A stretch of DNA of 64,000 bases, from positions 19,034,349-19,098,348 of the forward strand of contig NC_088318.1 of NCBI RefSeq assembly GCF_910592395.1, given 5' to 3'. Each line of letters begins with the position of its first letter. The stretch's first letter is position 1. Below are positions 11,816 to 25,295 of the stretch, in pieces. Under the pieces are notes generated by a model, which worked only from the letters and a program-made list of their open reading frames with translations, did no database searches and was not told where the DNA came from. A program made the translations under genes and the position numbers. The DNA is from Lineus longissimus. Lineage: Eukaryota > Nemertea > Pilidiophora > Heteronemertea > Lineidae.

Positions 11816-14800
11816 GCATACAATGACACATCTCACTCGACCCACAGATGATCTGGTTTATAGACCACCATGCATACAATGACACATTTCACTCGACCCA
11901 CAGATGATCTGGTTTATAGACAACCATGCATACAATGACACATCTCACTCGACCCACAGATGATCTGGTTTATAGACCACTATGCATACAATGACACATC
12001 TCACTCGACCCACAGATGATCTGGTTTATAGACCACCATGCATACAATGACACATCTCACTCGACCCACAGATGATCTGGTTTATAGACCACCATGCATA
12101 CAATGACACATCTCACTCGACCCACAGATGATCTGGTTTATAGACCACCATGCATACAATGACACATCTCACTCGACCCACAGATGATCTGGTTTATAGA
12201 CCACCATGCATACAATGACACATCTCACTCGACCCACAGATGATCTGGTTTATAGACCACCATGCATACAATGACACATCTCACTCGACCCACAGATGAT
12301 CTGGTTTATAGACCACCATGCATACAATGACACATCTCACTCGACCCACAGATGATCTGGTTTATAGACAACCATGCATACAATGACACATCTCACTCGA
12401 CCCACAGATGATCTGGTTTATAGACCACCATGCATACAATGACACATCTCACTCGACCCACAGATGATCTGGTTTATAGACAACCATGCATACAATGACA
12501 CATCTCACTCGACCCACAGATGATCTGGTTTATAGACCACCATGCATACAATGACACATCTCACTCGACCCACAGATGATCTGGTTTATAGACCACCATG
12601 CATACAATGACACATCTCACTCGACCCACAGATGATCTGGTTTATAGACCACCATGCATACAATGACACATCTCACTCGACCCACAGATGATCTGGTTTA
12701 TAGACCACCATGCATACAATGACACATCTCACTCGACCCACAGATGATCTGGTTTATAGACCACCATGCATACAATGACACATCTCACTCGACCCACAGA
12801 TGATCTGGTTTATAGACCACCATGCATACAATGACACATCTCACTCGACCCACAGATGATCTGGTTTATAGACCACCATGCATACAATGACACATCTCAC
12901 TCGACCCACAGATGATCTGGTTTATAGACCACCATGCATACAATGACACATCTCACTCGACCCACAGATGATCTGGTTTATAGACCACCATGCATACAAT
13001 GACACATCTCACTCGACCCACAGATGATCTGGTTTATAGACCACCATGCATACAATGACACATCTCACTCGACCCACAGATGATCTGGTTTATAGACCAC
13101 CATGCATACAATGACACATCTCACTCGACCCACAGATGATCTGGTTTATAGACCACCATGCATACAATGACACATCTCACTCGACCCACAGATGATCTGG
13201 TTTATAGACCACCATGCATACAATGACACATCTCACTCGACCACAGATGATCTGGTTTATAGACCACCATGCATACAATGACACATCTCACTCGACCCAC
13301 AGATGATCTGGTTTATAGACCACCATGCATACAATGACACATCTCACTCGACCCACAGATGATCTGGTTTATAGACCACCATGCATACAATGACACATCT
13401 CACTCGACCCACAGATGATCTGGTTTATAGACCACCATGCATACAATGACACATCTCACTCGACCCACAGATGATCTGGTTTATAGACCACCATGCATAC
13501 AATGACACATCTCACTCGACCCACAGATGATCTGGTTTATAGACCACCCATGCATACAATGACACATCTCACTCGACCCACAGATGATCTGGTTTATAGA
13601 CCACCATGCATACAATGACACATCTCACTCGACCCACAGATGATCTGGTTTATAGACCACCATGCATACAATGACACATCTCACTCGACCCACAGATGAT
13701 CTGGTTTATAGACCACCATGCATACAATGACACATCTCACTCGACCCACAGATGATCTGGTTTATAGACCACCATGCATACAATGACACATTTCACTCGA
13801 CCCACAGATGATCTGGTTTATAGACCACCATGCATACAATGACACATCTCACTCGACCCACAGATGATCTGGTTTATAGACCACCATGCATACAATGACA
13901 CATCTCACTCGACCCACAGATGATCTGGTTTATAGACCACCATGCATACAATGACACATCTCACTCGACCCACAGATGATCTGGTTTATAGACCACCATG
14001 CATACAATGACACATCTCACTCGACCCACAGATGATCTGGTTTATAGACCACCATGCATACAATGACACATTTCACTCGACCCACAGATGATCTGGTTTA
14101 TAGACCACCATGCATACAATGACACATCTCACTCGACCCACAGATGATCTGGTTTATAGACCACCATGCATACAATGACACATCTCACTCGACCCACAGA
14201 TGATCTGGTTTATAGACCACCATGCATACAATGACACATCTCACTCGACCCACAGATGATCTGGTTTATAGACCACCATGCATACAATGACACATCTCAC
14301 TCGACCCACAGATGATCTGGTTTATAGACCACCATGCATACAATGACACATCTCACTCGACCCACAGATGATCTGGTTTATAGACCACCATGCATACAAT
14401 GACACATCTCACTCGACCCACAGATGATCTGGTTTATAGACCACCATGCATACAATGACACATCTCACTCGACCCACAGATGATCTGGTTTATAGACCAC
14501 CATGCATACAATGACACATCTCACTCGACCCACAGATGATCTGGTTTATAGACCACCATGCATACAATGACACATCTCACTCGACCCACAGATGATCTGG
14601 TTTATAGACCACCATGCATACAATGACACATCTCACTCGACCCACAGATGATCTGGTTTATAGACCACCATGCATACAATGACACATCTCACTCGACCCA
14701 CAGATGATCTGGTTTATAGACCACCATGCATACAGACACATCTCACTCGACCCACAGATGATCTGGTTTATAGACCACCATGCATACAATGACACATCTC

Positions 14801-15679
14801 ACTCGACCCACAGATGATCTGGTTTATAGACCAACCATGCATACAATGACACATCTCACTCGACCCACAGATGATCTGGTTTATAGACCACCATGCATAC
14901 AATGACACATCTCACTCGACCCACAGATGATCTGGTTTATAGACCACCATGCATACAATGACACATCTCACTCGACCCACAGATGATCTGGTTTATAGAC
15001 CACCATGCATACAATGACACATCTCACTCGACCCACAGATGATCTGGTTTATAGACCACCATGCATACAATGACACATCTCACTCGACCCACAGATGATC
15101 TGGTTTATAGACCACCATGCATACAATGACACATCTCACTCGACCCACAGATGATCTGGTTTATAGACCACCATGCATACAATGACACATCTCACTCGAC
15201 CCACAGATGATCTGGTTTATAGACCACCATGCATACAATGACACATCTCACTCGACCCACAGATGATCTGGTTTATAGACCACCATGCATACAATGACAC
15301 ATCTCACTCGACCCACAGATGATCTGGTTTATAGACCACCATGCATACAATGACACATCTCACTCGACCCACAGATGATCTGGTTTATAGACCACCATGC
15401 ATACAATGACACATCTCACTCGACCCACAGATGATCTGGTTTATAGACAACCATGCATACAATGACACATCTCACTCGACCCACAGATGATCTGGTTTAT
15501 AGACCACCATGCATACAATGACACATCTCACTCGACCCACAGATGATCTGGTTTATAGACCACCATGCATACAATGACACATCTCACTCGACCCACAGAT
15601 GATCTGGTTTATAGACCACCATGCATACAATGACACATCTCACTCGACCCACAGATGGTCTGGTTTATAGACCACCATG
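11816..15679 (+). repeat. 56-bp satellite array, about 69 copies
   Basis: A 56-bp unit (start GCATACAATGACACATCTCA) repeats head to tail for 3,864 bp. The copies are nearly identical. Recurrent variants are GACCACC/GACAACC and ACATCTC/ACATTTC. Rare length variants are one C missing near 13242, one C gained near 13548, four bases missing near 14734 and one A gained near 14833. Each unit holds TGGTTTATAGACCA, which folds on itself if G-T pairs are allowed, and an ATGCAT palindrome. No open reading frame runs through the array. Confidence 0.97.
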
Positions 15680-15968
15680 AAGCACGTTGGGTGTGTCAAT
15701 TGGCTTCCATCAAAGATCGATAAGTGGATTGATCCCAGTGACAGTTACTGCACACTCAGTCATGTAATATAAATCCAAATCAATGAGCTGACAAAATGAA
15801 AAAAAACGAAGGTCACTCTTATTGTAATAAATTGACAAATAGATTTTTCGTGATACTCTTATATCGCCAAAATATAGGCCCGTATAATCAACTGGTTAAA
15901 CCATTGAACTCGGTCAGCTAATGAGTTAATTTTGGTTCCGTTGTCTCGTTGTAGGTTCCGTGCAGGAG

Positions 15969-17603
15969 ATGAAGATATCAAAGTCACAATGGCTGCTGTT
16001 TCTCGCCTTGGGTGTGACAACAACACGAGCTGGTAAGCAACAGTCAGAGATCCTCAATGAGTCGATCGTAGCCCGATCAAGCTCTCGTCCGCTCATTAGC
16101 ATGCGTCAGTCTCTACTCCGTCATGTGTGGTGAAGTTTGATCAACGGGGATGACCCCTTAATCGACATGATTGTCTCGACACATCAGATGTTCCTGTGGA
16201 GGAATTTCCATTCCCACCGCCTTATTCTTTGAATGCTTTTTCCAGCCACCACTACGACAACTTCCACCACTACGACAGCATGGATTGACCAAGATTACCC
16301 GAAAGCTGTTATAAGTCTGGCCGTGCTGGCTGTGGCCGTCTTGATAGGGTTTGGTATAGCTAAGTTAGCGGATTGGTGCTACGAGAGGGAAGCGGTGAGG
16401 GACGATGCTAGTGATATCAGTGAAAACACCAAAGAGTTACTCAAAGCACAACTTGCACTTATGGGATTTAGGTAAGTTTGGGACGCGGAGACCTGCCCCA
16501 ATGCCCAGTGATAACAATGGCCATTGCCCGGTTCCCTAAAGCGATGTCCGACCTAGAATCCCGTTATGCACTTGCTGACAAATATGGAGGTAATTTCGTC
16601 TTGACCAAAAGTAAACATTTCTGCTGCAAAACTTCAACCTTAGATTAATTACGGCGGTTTACATTTCAATGAAGTGTTGACGTAAAAATCGATTCTTGAG
16701 CTCATTCGTATCGGCGTTTCATTGGCATCACGCAATAGACGGTTGACGAACAATACTATTCCACTCATTGGAGGCAATACCTTGGCTCAGGCTGAAACCC
16801 GACCCACATCACGTATAGTTTCTCAAGAGAAACCATTTCCAACTGCTACCTTTTTTCCTATTTGATACAGAAAACCGAAGAAAACAGGCGCTGATGGTAA
16901 AGTTATAGTGAGCAAGGAGAGACAGCGGGAGGTGTTCAACACGTGGGCGCAGAAAGTCCGGGTCCACAAGAAAAAGCGCCTGGAGGAAGAAGCGAAGGCG
17001 GCTAAGGCAGGTGGGAAGGCTCCTGCCACGCCTACTTCCAAATCTACCCCAGCGTCCGCACGAAAGTCGCCGACGAAATCTTCGTCGAAATCTGCCGGAG
17101 CAAAAGGGAAGGAGGATAAGTTTCACGACGCTTTACAACAATGGGAGGATGTGGACGAAATGGTGCCGACTGTGATGGAACCAAAGAGCCCAACGCCATC
17201 AACCAAATCAAAACAAGCCGCGAAATCTAAAACTCCAACGAAAAATAACAGCAAGGCTGCGCTGGAGCCGGTCAACCATCCGAGCGCTGTTGACGTCACG
17301 AGTTTGTCGTCTGCCGATTTTGATTTTATTGATGAGACGTTCAAATCTTTGGATAAAGACAACAAAACTACCGGTAAACCCAAAACTGATACCAAACAGA
17401 CGACAAGGCCTAATAAGGTTTCGCCCGTTTCACCGGTCGGGACGGAATTACAGACGCTGAAAGATACGCCAAACCCTCAAGTTCAAAATAAGACTCAGTT
17501 TTCGCGTTATGTTCGAGAACCAACGACAATTTCTCAAGGACGACCTAAGTCGTCTAACGGTGCCAAATCGCCAGCTAAAGCACCTAGCACGCCGAAACGA
17601 TAG
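15969..17603 (+). CDS. Unrecognised type I membrane protein with long basic Ser/Lys/Pro tail
   Basis: Three exons join in frame: 15969-16032, 16246-16471 and 16871-17603, phases 1 and 2, giving 340 residues. The first exon is a signal peptide (SQWLLFLALG core). A very short Thr-rich ectodomain (about 22-40) is likely O-glycosylated. One transmembrane segment covers about 42-60. The remaining ~280 residues are a charged, low-complexity tail: a KERQREVFNTWAQKVRVHKK segment, then Lys/Ser/Pro/Thr repeats such as KSPTKSSSKS and KSPAKAP, ending PSTPKR. Two acidic islands (QQWEDVDEM, SSADFDFIDETFKSLD) break the basic tail and could be short binding motifs. I recognise no domain or homologue. Splice phases and signal peptide make it a credible gene; function is unknown. 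Confidence 0.75.
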
Positions 17604-17912
17604 CATGGCTTGCTACGTTGTGTTTACATCGGATTATTTTAGGTATTGCTCAAATGTCTGTGATTAAAAACCCTGTGGGGCCGATTCGTAATCCGTCGGT
17701 GTCGTTCCTTTCAAATCATGTCAAGGATTACTTTGTAGACGCAACAAGTGTTTGACGTCAACAACAAGCTCGATCATAGCACGATCCTTCAGTGTGGGCT
17801 GCGACGACTGTCCGTGACTCACCATCAACCAGTTCTAGCCTTACCATTTATTAAAACCAGGGGGATTCGTCTATTTCTTTGTTTAAAGCAACTGTGACAT
17901 CTTTTTCAAATG

Positions 17913-17918
17913 AATAAA
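17913..17918 (+). terminator. Candidate poly(A) signal of the unrecognised membrane protein gene
   Basis: AATAAA lies 310 bp after the stop codon at 17601-17603. Confidence 0.5.
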
Positions 17919-18248
17919 TATTTTGTCTTCGTGCTGTGACCAAGCCCTGCAAGTACTCAAAATAATGACTATACAGTTCTTATGAAAATACATGGAAAAA
18001 GGGTGTAACGAAACAAGCTCGTGACCGGTGATTATTTATTTTGACAAGCTACACCGTTACAACTCCATTTTTTAGACTTCGGCGATGGCCATTGTCGCAA
18101 AGTGTTCTCTGACGCCTTATTTACTCAAGTACGTCAGAGCGAAGCGGTATAGCCATGATTTGACAAGGGCTGTTTCCAAGATCAAACGGGGGAGCACAGT
18201 TTATATTCAGGAAAACTCACCTCCAGCATACTGATTCGTGCGTAATAC

Positions 18249-18508
18249 TCAAAGTAGGCCCAACAGAATAGTCCTTCCGTCGTTTGTAACTGGTCTGGTC
18301 CCATCCCACGTGGGGCCAAAGGCACTCTGTATAAAAACACAGAGGTCTGGGAGGGGGTGGGTGGGCTGTAGCTCCCTGCATGCAGTGGGGCCTATTATTG
18401 TACAGACGACATGCCAGTCGTCGTAGCTGACAGTTTTCCGTCCTCTCTGTCCATAGCTTGTGCAGGTGTCGGAGACAACAAATGTATTCGAGGGACAATG
18501 GCAAAAAC
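18249..18508 (-). CDS. Possible terminal exon of an unidentified Cys-containing protein
   Basis: On the minus strand an acceptor-like CGTGCAG at 18509-18515 precedes an open frame to TGA at 18249-18251. The frame encodes FCHCPSNTFVVSDTCTSYG and further spaced cysteines (VVCTIIGPTACREL). The codon use and Cys spacing look more like an extracellular domain than noise. I found no partner exon or family, and another frame is also open here, so this could be chance. Confidence 0.22.
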
Positions 18509-19574
18509 CTGCACGAAAGTTATAAGTGTCATCCACCAGCAAGCTTCATGTTAATACATACACCAGCAAGCTTTATGTTAATACATGTATCATATTTTAT
18601 TCATTCAGCTTTTGTAAAAAGATGTAAATAATGTTGATAAAAAAAGTCATTGCCATTTGCGCATAAAAATGTGAAAACGACGAAAAGACGTTTAAAGATG
18701 CAGTGTGGGGGTCGGAAGGGTCGGAGGGGTCGAACAAGAGGGCAGACGACACCGGTTGGACGGTTCGTCTGCTCGAATGATCAGAGGATTTGGATATGAT
18801 GGCAATATGCTACTCATTTCGCGTGACTTATTGGCAAGGACATCTGAACCTAAGTAAAATGACGGATGTTGCATTCGGTAGTTGTGATCATGTTAACAAC
18901 ACTACTTTCGAGTATGACCAATATTCGGCGATTCACCTATTGCTGGGGCATGCTTACACATGAGCTGAGTCTCTGACCTAACCAGGCGGTTGTCAATGGT
19001 CTCCTTTGTCTTTTTTTTTCATTAAGCATTCTGTATGTGTTCGTAGAACAGATTATTAAAATATTCTCTTTTATAATACATGTAGTTAGTCGTTTGAGTC
19101 TTTGGCACGAGTAAACGTTTGAAATCTGTCCTCCGAGGTCATAGAGTGTTCGGGGGACAAAGGATGCGCTGTCTCTGGTCCATATACCTTAATCCGTCAC
19201 CATACAACAGGGTCGGACACTTTTCCGGGGAGGGGGCAGGCTCCAATAGAGGGCAACTTTCAAGATGGACGAGTCTAGTGTTGAGTGTTGTACTCCCTTC
19301 CAGTCTGTCCAGTCTGTCCAGTGTGATAGAAGCAGTAGAAAATGTCCCGTCCTGCTAGTTAAAAAAGTAGTTCCAGTATACGGTCAAATCCTGGCCCTAG
19401 ACAGACATGCAGTGTGGACACCCTGACCAGTCGAATCCTGGCCCTAGACAAACATGCAGTGTGGACATCATGGGGACCAGGGGAAGTCTTCGCTGCCTCA
19501 AAATCTATGCTGCTTTTCGAAAGACTTCATAGGAAACCAAGGGAAGTAAACAACAAGCTTGTAATGTTCAACAA

Positions 19575-19580
19575 TTTATT
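19575..19580 (-). terminator. Candidate poly(A) signal of CMTR2
   Basis: TTTATT on the plus strand is AATAAA on the minus strand, 400 bp beyond the CMTR2 stop codon. Confidence 0.45.
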
Positions 19581-19979
19581 ATCAGTAAAACAATACACCA
19601 TCATAACACAATGGGACAACAACATATTTTGAATGAAGGATTTTGAACACAGAGATCAACACAACTTATGGGTCATCCAAAACAGTGTCCACCAGGTTTC
19701 AACACAAGTTTAAAGCACTAAATAGTCTATTTGTTTTGTTTATGACTCACCAATACCATTGCAAATGCCTGGGAAAAAAAGCCTCGACGACTTCATGTCT
19801 AATGTCTTATTCCCAATTACCATTGGCAAGGGTGACTTCTAGTGTCCAAACAGTTAAGCTATTGTGCACAGCACCAATGATCATCATACAGGGCACACAC
19901 AACCACCCACCATCACCATCCAAGTGCTAGTACACGGTGAAGTATGACTGCAAGGAGAAGCTCCTGGAAGCTCTCAGTT

Positions 19980-22900
19980 TCAGCCCTCCGCGATGAAAGC
20001 CAGCTCTTTGTTGAGCCAGGTGTTGATCCTGTTCATGAAGACCCGTTCATTCATGTTCGAAATGGCAGATCGGAAAACCGAATCTGAAAAATAAAATGTC
20101 TTTCATTGGAAAATATAGATCAGACTGGCAGAGGAGACACTTCTCACTCCCAAACTCGAAAATGAAAGACACATTAACATTTCTGGGTTGACAACGTACC
20201 TAGGAAGCAATCCGCTGGCACAAACTGTAACACGTTGAGCTGATCCTCCTGAGAATCAATGCCCTCCAGATACTCAAGTAGCTCAGGGGGGCAGCTGATG
20301 AAGTCCTTACAAACCAGAATGCAACTCGGTGATGAACCGTCTTGGCTGAAATCATCTATGGCTACCTGGGAAAGAAAACTCATCAATATACAATATTCTA
20401 CAGAAAATCCAGTTAGACATAAAAAGAAGCAGTCACTTGACGTCCATTGGAGACAATTCTCAATAACTCCAAAGGCCTTGGCCTACAAGTTTTCTTCTTC
20501 TTCAGCCTTCACTCTGAGCTTGGGGCTTTTCCCCTGGAAGTATTCCTCCTCCAAGGTGGACAATCACTTCAGGGGTGAGTGTCTTGCTGATGGCAAGGTG
20601 GACAATCACTTTAGGGGTGAGTGTCTTGCTGATGGCAAGGTGGACAATCACTTTAGGTGTGAGTGTCTTGCTGAAGGAGACAAAGACAGAGGTGATCCTT
20701 CCACTTACCTGAGCAAAGCAGTGTGTCAATATGTAAACAAGACCAGCCACATATCTTGTCAAGGCAGAGTAGATACGGCACACAAGGCTGTCCCCAGCTT
20801 CAACTATCTGCAAGAAAGAAGGTGACATTCAAGTTCTGCATCAGTCCTTGACCAGCACTCTAAGTCTTTTGATTCTTATCCCTCAATCAATCAATCCAAT
20901 TGTTGTTTCTATGGTGTAACACCTCAATGAAGTCTTGACAAGGGATAAGAGCACATGTGGATTCCTTTGAGTGGCATCTATAGCCTGCCCTGACATAGAA
21001 ACTCATGTAATGCCTGAAGAGGATTCATTCCAAGTACAATGTACTGTGAGGAGCACAGGGCATTACTTCCTTAAAACCAACACTGGAATATTTTACACTT
21101 ACTTTCAATGCATTCACAGTGCATGACAGTAGCAGTGGTGTAGTCTTTGTTTCACCATATTCAGGGGCAATATCTGGACTACAGATGTCTGACAATAACA
21201 CCTGTTTCCCATTAGTGTTTTCGCTGCCTTCAGCTTTAGATGCCTGAAATATGAAAAGTCGTATTAAGTCTGAATATAAGGGGCAGGACAAGATCACTGT
21301 CTTGTTCAAACAGTGATTTGTTAGCAGAGAGTTGGCCACACCAATTTCTTACTACAATTGTAACATAACATTACACCGAGCCACACTAGTCTATTGGCTC
21401 CGACTCTTGTCTCGCAGTCAAGAGGTTTGAGTCCCACAGGCGGCATGAGACTTGTCTCATAGTCAAGAGGTTTGAGTCCCACAGGCGGCATGAGACTTGT
21501 CTCATAGTCAAGAGGTTTGAGTCCCACAGGTGGCCTGAGACTTGAAGCACATCTCTTCATCGAACCTGCCGTTTTCCACCTAAGTGTATAAAGGGTAATT
21601 GACCTTTTCCAGTTCTTTCTGTAGATGAAGAACAAATGGTGTCTCTTGTCCAACTCCTCTCCATGTGACGTTGTCCTCACAGTCCAAAGCTTCTATCAGC
21701 TGCTGGCATGTGGGCTCCAACTCTCCACTAGGGTAGAGCACATCTCCACCTGACTGACATCTCAGAAACTGGAAAAAAGCATGATACATGTAAGTCAGAC
21801 AGAATACCACAACGTTTGGTCGTTAGGTCTACAGGGCCTGTTCAAATACTCAACCAACTGAAGGTCAGTCTTCTAATTCCAGTGACGAGTGATGACAGCC
21901 AGGTAAGCCAGCCAGCCGTGATAAAGTAACAGGGGTTCATAAAAGCAAATGTTGAAGGAAAAAAGGCAGCTTTAAACTAGCTTTTGAAGGAGGTTCGCAA
22001 AGCAGACATAGAACAGTTAAGAATGGCATATGCATACCAAAGCATTCTCCAGTAGTGCTGTATGCTCTTCAAGCAGCTCCTGATGACAGAACCTTGAGCA
22101 GAGCACTTTATCCACTCGCTGGCCTCTTACTGGCTTCCATGAGACAAGCTTCTCGATGAGGTATGGACTAGGATACTGATGCTGAAAGGAAAAGTGAAAC
22201 ATTTCAAATCAGGAAGAGAAAAGTTGTGAGCAATGCTATGTTTTGTCACAGCTTAATTTGAGCCTGAAAGCATCATTACATGATGATACTGTTGATCATG
22301 TGCTGGTTACACACAAGATCTTGAACCTGATCTAAAGCTGGACGCATGGTACAACCAACTGCCTCCCATATGGGACAACCTCATTAGATCACATGTGGAA
22401 CCAGCATGTGATCAGCAGCGGTGACTGAAGGGCCTCCTTACCTCAAGCCAACACCATGAATTCATATCATCCAAGTCATAGGACTTCATCTTGGCCACCC
22501 GATCCCTCCATGGCAGCAGTCTGAGTTTCTGCCTCTCATTGTAGCTCCCCTGTAACCTCTTCCTCTGGTAGTTCATGACAGCACCAAACGTGCAAACCTT
22601 CTTATTTCCCTGAAACAGACACAATGTTAGAATTTACTTGAAATATACAGAGCATTCATTGTAAACAGTACATTTCACACCCTCAGTGCTTAAAGTCAAT
22701 TCATCCCTTAGTACTCAATAGACCGAGGCCATCATTTATGTCTTCAGATAATGCTAGGCTATTTTACATCTGACATTTATAGCTTAGTGCCACCCACTTG
22801 CACTTGGGTCCCCAAATCTATAAGAGACGTCAAATGGAGCATACAATGATCAGTAGTTTGGTTGAATGTTGGTAACGAAGGGATATTTTACCTGTATTTT

Positions 22901-25295
22901 GTTTGGCACCACCCTATCATGAACACCGATGGAGTAGACCTGATACAGATCCATGTACATTCTTGCACACTGATCCTTGAGGAATTCCATGTTGTGACGA
23001 TCACCTGGACACATGTTCTGGAAGCAGCGGAAGTTGGACTCAATCGTTTCCTCTTGAAAGGCTTTGAACTTCTTACAGGCGGCGAGATGCTGGTGGAAGA
23101 AACTTTCTGGAAGATGCTCCAAAGAGAACATGGAGCTTTCCTGGAATGATTCTGAAGATGAGGCAGAATAAATAATCATTCATTTTACTATCCAAACTAT
23201 ACCAAGGGAATACTTAATAACCTCCACGAGGCTGAGGTTCTTAAACCTGGCGCTAGTAATGGAGATGCAGACATTGTGTTGTACTCTTCTGAGATTTGAA
23301 ACACGAGAGGGAATACAAGCTTTCAGGGGACCAAGTCATCACCTGAGTCATCATCTGTGAGTGGCAATGTAGTCAGAGCAACAGGCTCATAATCAGGAGT
23401 TGTGGGTTCAATTATGGAATCAATGCCTTCTTCAGAGGAATATATGTCAACATACCATTTTCGCACTTCTCAAGAAGTCGGAGTAGTACACCTTGGTTGA
23501 TTCCAATGAAGTTCTCCCCGACCACGTAGACCTCAGAATTGCCTGGTTTACTGGTGGCAGGCTTCATGATGTTCACCTGAAAACAAACATCAACACATAC
23601 AGAGCAAAGTTTTCATGAGTATTTTGTCTTGAAACCTTTCAGTTGACCTCAGACGAGATGCTCAATCAGTGCTACAACCCGAGAGTGTTGACCCATTTAT
23701 ACACCAGTAACGTAAGGCAAGTTAGAGATCTGTCTAGAGTCTCACACCAAATGTGCAGTTCAAACCAGGGACCTCTTGACTTCTAGCCTGGAGATTGAGC
23801 AACTACACCACAGCAGCCTTTCATGATGTCTGCAAACCTTGTCAAATAAACAGTTCAGCAGATATAACAAACAGACAGATTCCGCCTCAAACAGTGTGAA
23901 CATCTTGATGACGAAGTGACCACCAATCTTGAGGAGATTCAAAGCGGCCACCGCCTCAGAGAAATGAAGGAACGCCACCAGTCTTTCCTGCTCTGCTGGA
24001 TTGTTCTGGCAGTTTATGCTGCCATCAGCTGTCACCTGAAAAAAACACACAGATATCTAAATAAGAACCTTGTCAATGATCAATTTATACGTCACTCTAC
24101 ACAAGGTGTTTTGGCAAACTTTCTTAGTGCCCCTCATCATACACTTTCAGACAACTTTAATGAGAGTCATACAACATGAATCTATAAATAGATATTGTGA
24201 CTCACCAAGGAAACTTTCCGAGATCGAAACAGCTCAGTCAGGCCTAACAGATTGGCCTTCTTTGTGATATCACCAGTGTTGTCAACTCCAAAGTACCAGT
24301 TTTGTAACGTGTCTTTGATGAGCATGACATCATCGATCATAATCTGGGGATCATTCCCTTCATAGAACGGATTCAGGGTGTTGGCAGTCCAGTGCCATCT
24401 GGTGTTCGGATCTGAAATCAAATTTGATGAGCATTTCGAACAGATTCAAACACGACATACTTGCTGTTCTAACACAAAATGAGAAACTGTGGCTAACACT
24501 CAGGAGTATTGAAGAACGCCACAGTTCTTTCAAACAAACTCAATGTATTTGTCGCAGACTAAGAGCTGCCATGATTCACATTCTGACAAATCCTGCAACT
24601 TTAAATTCTGGCTTTTCAAAAAGCACCAGGTTTCAAAAGGATGTCCTGGAAAGCCCTGTTACAAATGGTAAACCCTACTGTACAGATTTGAGGTCAGCCA
24701 ACAGGTACATTTTGTTTGCTGCCTAATGCAGTTGAATAATGTTTCAAGGCTACTGTACGGAGATGAAATGCTCATGCTGGCCACTCTCCTTGCTCATGCA
24801 CTTACAATGAGATCGAAGGTAGTGGTTGAGGCTTGTAACGAAAGCACCAGGTGCCTCACAGATATGTACTGACTCAAATACATCTGAATTCTCCTCCGGA
24901 ACAAGTTGAAACTTGCCAAGAATCTCATGGAACTTGCACCAAGCCTGAGTGCACAGCTCAGCCCCTATGGTCCGTCGGAGCTGTGTCATAACTTTGCTGG
25001 CCTTGTGTGTGAACTGTGTGTGATCATGCCAAGGCACCACATCAACATCGCTCAGTTTGTCTTTCACTTCATTTATGGTTGTTTTCAGGTCAATCAGGGT
25101 CGGCTCCTCCCAGCGGCCGCTTGTAAATATCTCCGAGGGCTTTGGAAGAACCCAGGAGTCACTTTTTGAAGGTTTCGTATAGGAGAAGACTTTATTGAAG
25201 ACTTGTTCCAATTCACACTGCAAATCTTCAGTGAGCTCGCCATCATCATGTCTGTGATTGCGACCGTTATTGAAGTGTTTCCTCTTCTTGCCCAT
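19980..25295 (-). CDS. CMTR2: Cap-specific mRNA 2'-O-methyltransferase 2
   Basis: Twelve exons join in frame: 25295-24806, 24411-24206, 24035-23838, 23576-23456, 23151-22892, 22609-22442, 22181-22038, 21768-21604, 21243-21103, 20807-20709, 20365-20200 and 20083-19980. The product is 753 residues, close to vertebrate CMTR2. It methylates the ribose of the second transcribed nucleotide of capped mRNA (cap2) using S-adenosylmethionine. The RrmJ/FtsJ fold is visible: SAM-binding ICEAPGAF at 145-152, the [13 protein letters not shown] stretch, VTADGS with an Asp at about 236, and GGHFVIKMF with a catalytic-type Lys at about 276. CKFHEIL (Lys about 121) fits the third tetrad position. The C-terminal half is the degenerate second methyltransferase-like domain. 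Exon 3 uses an unusual donor, GTTTGC. Several introns carry small tandem repeats and tRNA-like sequences. Confidence 0.93.
20553..20680. repeat. 42-bp tandem repeat, 3 copies, in CMTR2 intron 10
   Basis: The unit starts AAGGTGGACAATCACTT and repeats at 20553, 20595 and 20637, just inside the intron after the donor at 20708. Because 42 is divisible by three, it makes misleading in-frame repeat peptides on both strands. Confidence 0.9.
21416..21550. repeat. 45-bp tandem repeat, 3 copies, with a Pol III B-box-like core
   Basis: Copies begin at 21416, 21461 and 21506 in CMTR2 intron 8. Each contains AGAGGTTTGAGTCCCAC, close to the tRNA B-box GGTTCGANNCC. The array probably grew from the 3' half of a tRNA-derived SINE. 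Confidence 0.85.
23345..23425 (+). mobile_element. Degenerate tRNA-derived (SINE-like) head in CMTR2 intron 4
   Basis: The stretch has an A-box-like TGGCAATGTAGTCAGAGC, an anticodon-loop-like CTCATAA and a B-box-like GTGGGTTCAATTA in tRNA order and spacing. It resembles tRNA-Met. The acceptor stem does not pair, so it is a derived element rather than a gene. Confidence 0.45.
23743..23830 (-). mobile_element. Degenerate tRNA-derived (SINE-like) head in CMTR2 intron 3
   Basis: Read on the minus strand: A-box-like TGTGGTGTAGTTGCTCAA, an anticodon-arm-like CTAGAAGTCAAGAGG, and B-box-like CCTGGTTTGAACTG. The order and spacing fit a tRNA head. It directly follows the non-standard exon 3 donor. Confidence 0.45.

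Larger units (their letters stand above)
17604..19574. other. 3' flank and intergenic DNA
   Basis: Apart from one weak candidate exon (18249-18508 minus) nothing coding is supported. There is a two-copy 27-bp repeat at 18532-18586 (CACCAGCAAGCTT) and a duplicated CCTGGCCCTAGACA segment near 19388-19465. Confidence 0.45.

Noticed and set aside
11816..15679. CRISPR-like appearance of the regular 56-bp array
   Set aside because: There are no unique spacers; the whole unit repeats. The genome is eukaryotic.
20259..20828. 188-codon plus-strand frame and 108-codon minus-strand frame
   Set aside because: The plus frame is antisense to CMTR2 exons and both run through a 42-bp repeat. Only the first 33 residues after the acceptor on the minus strand are a CMTR2 exon.
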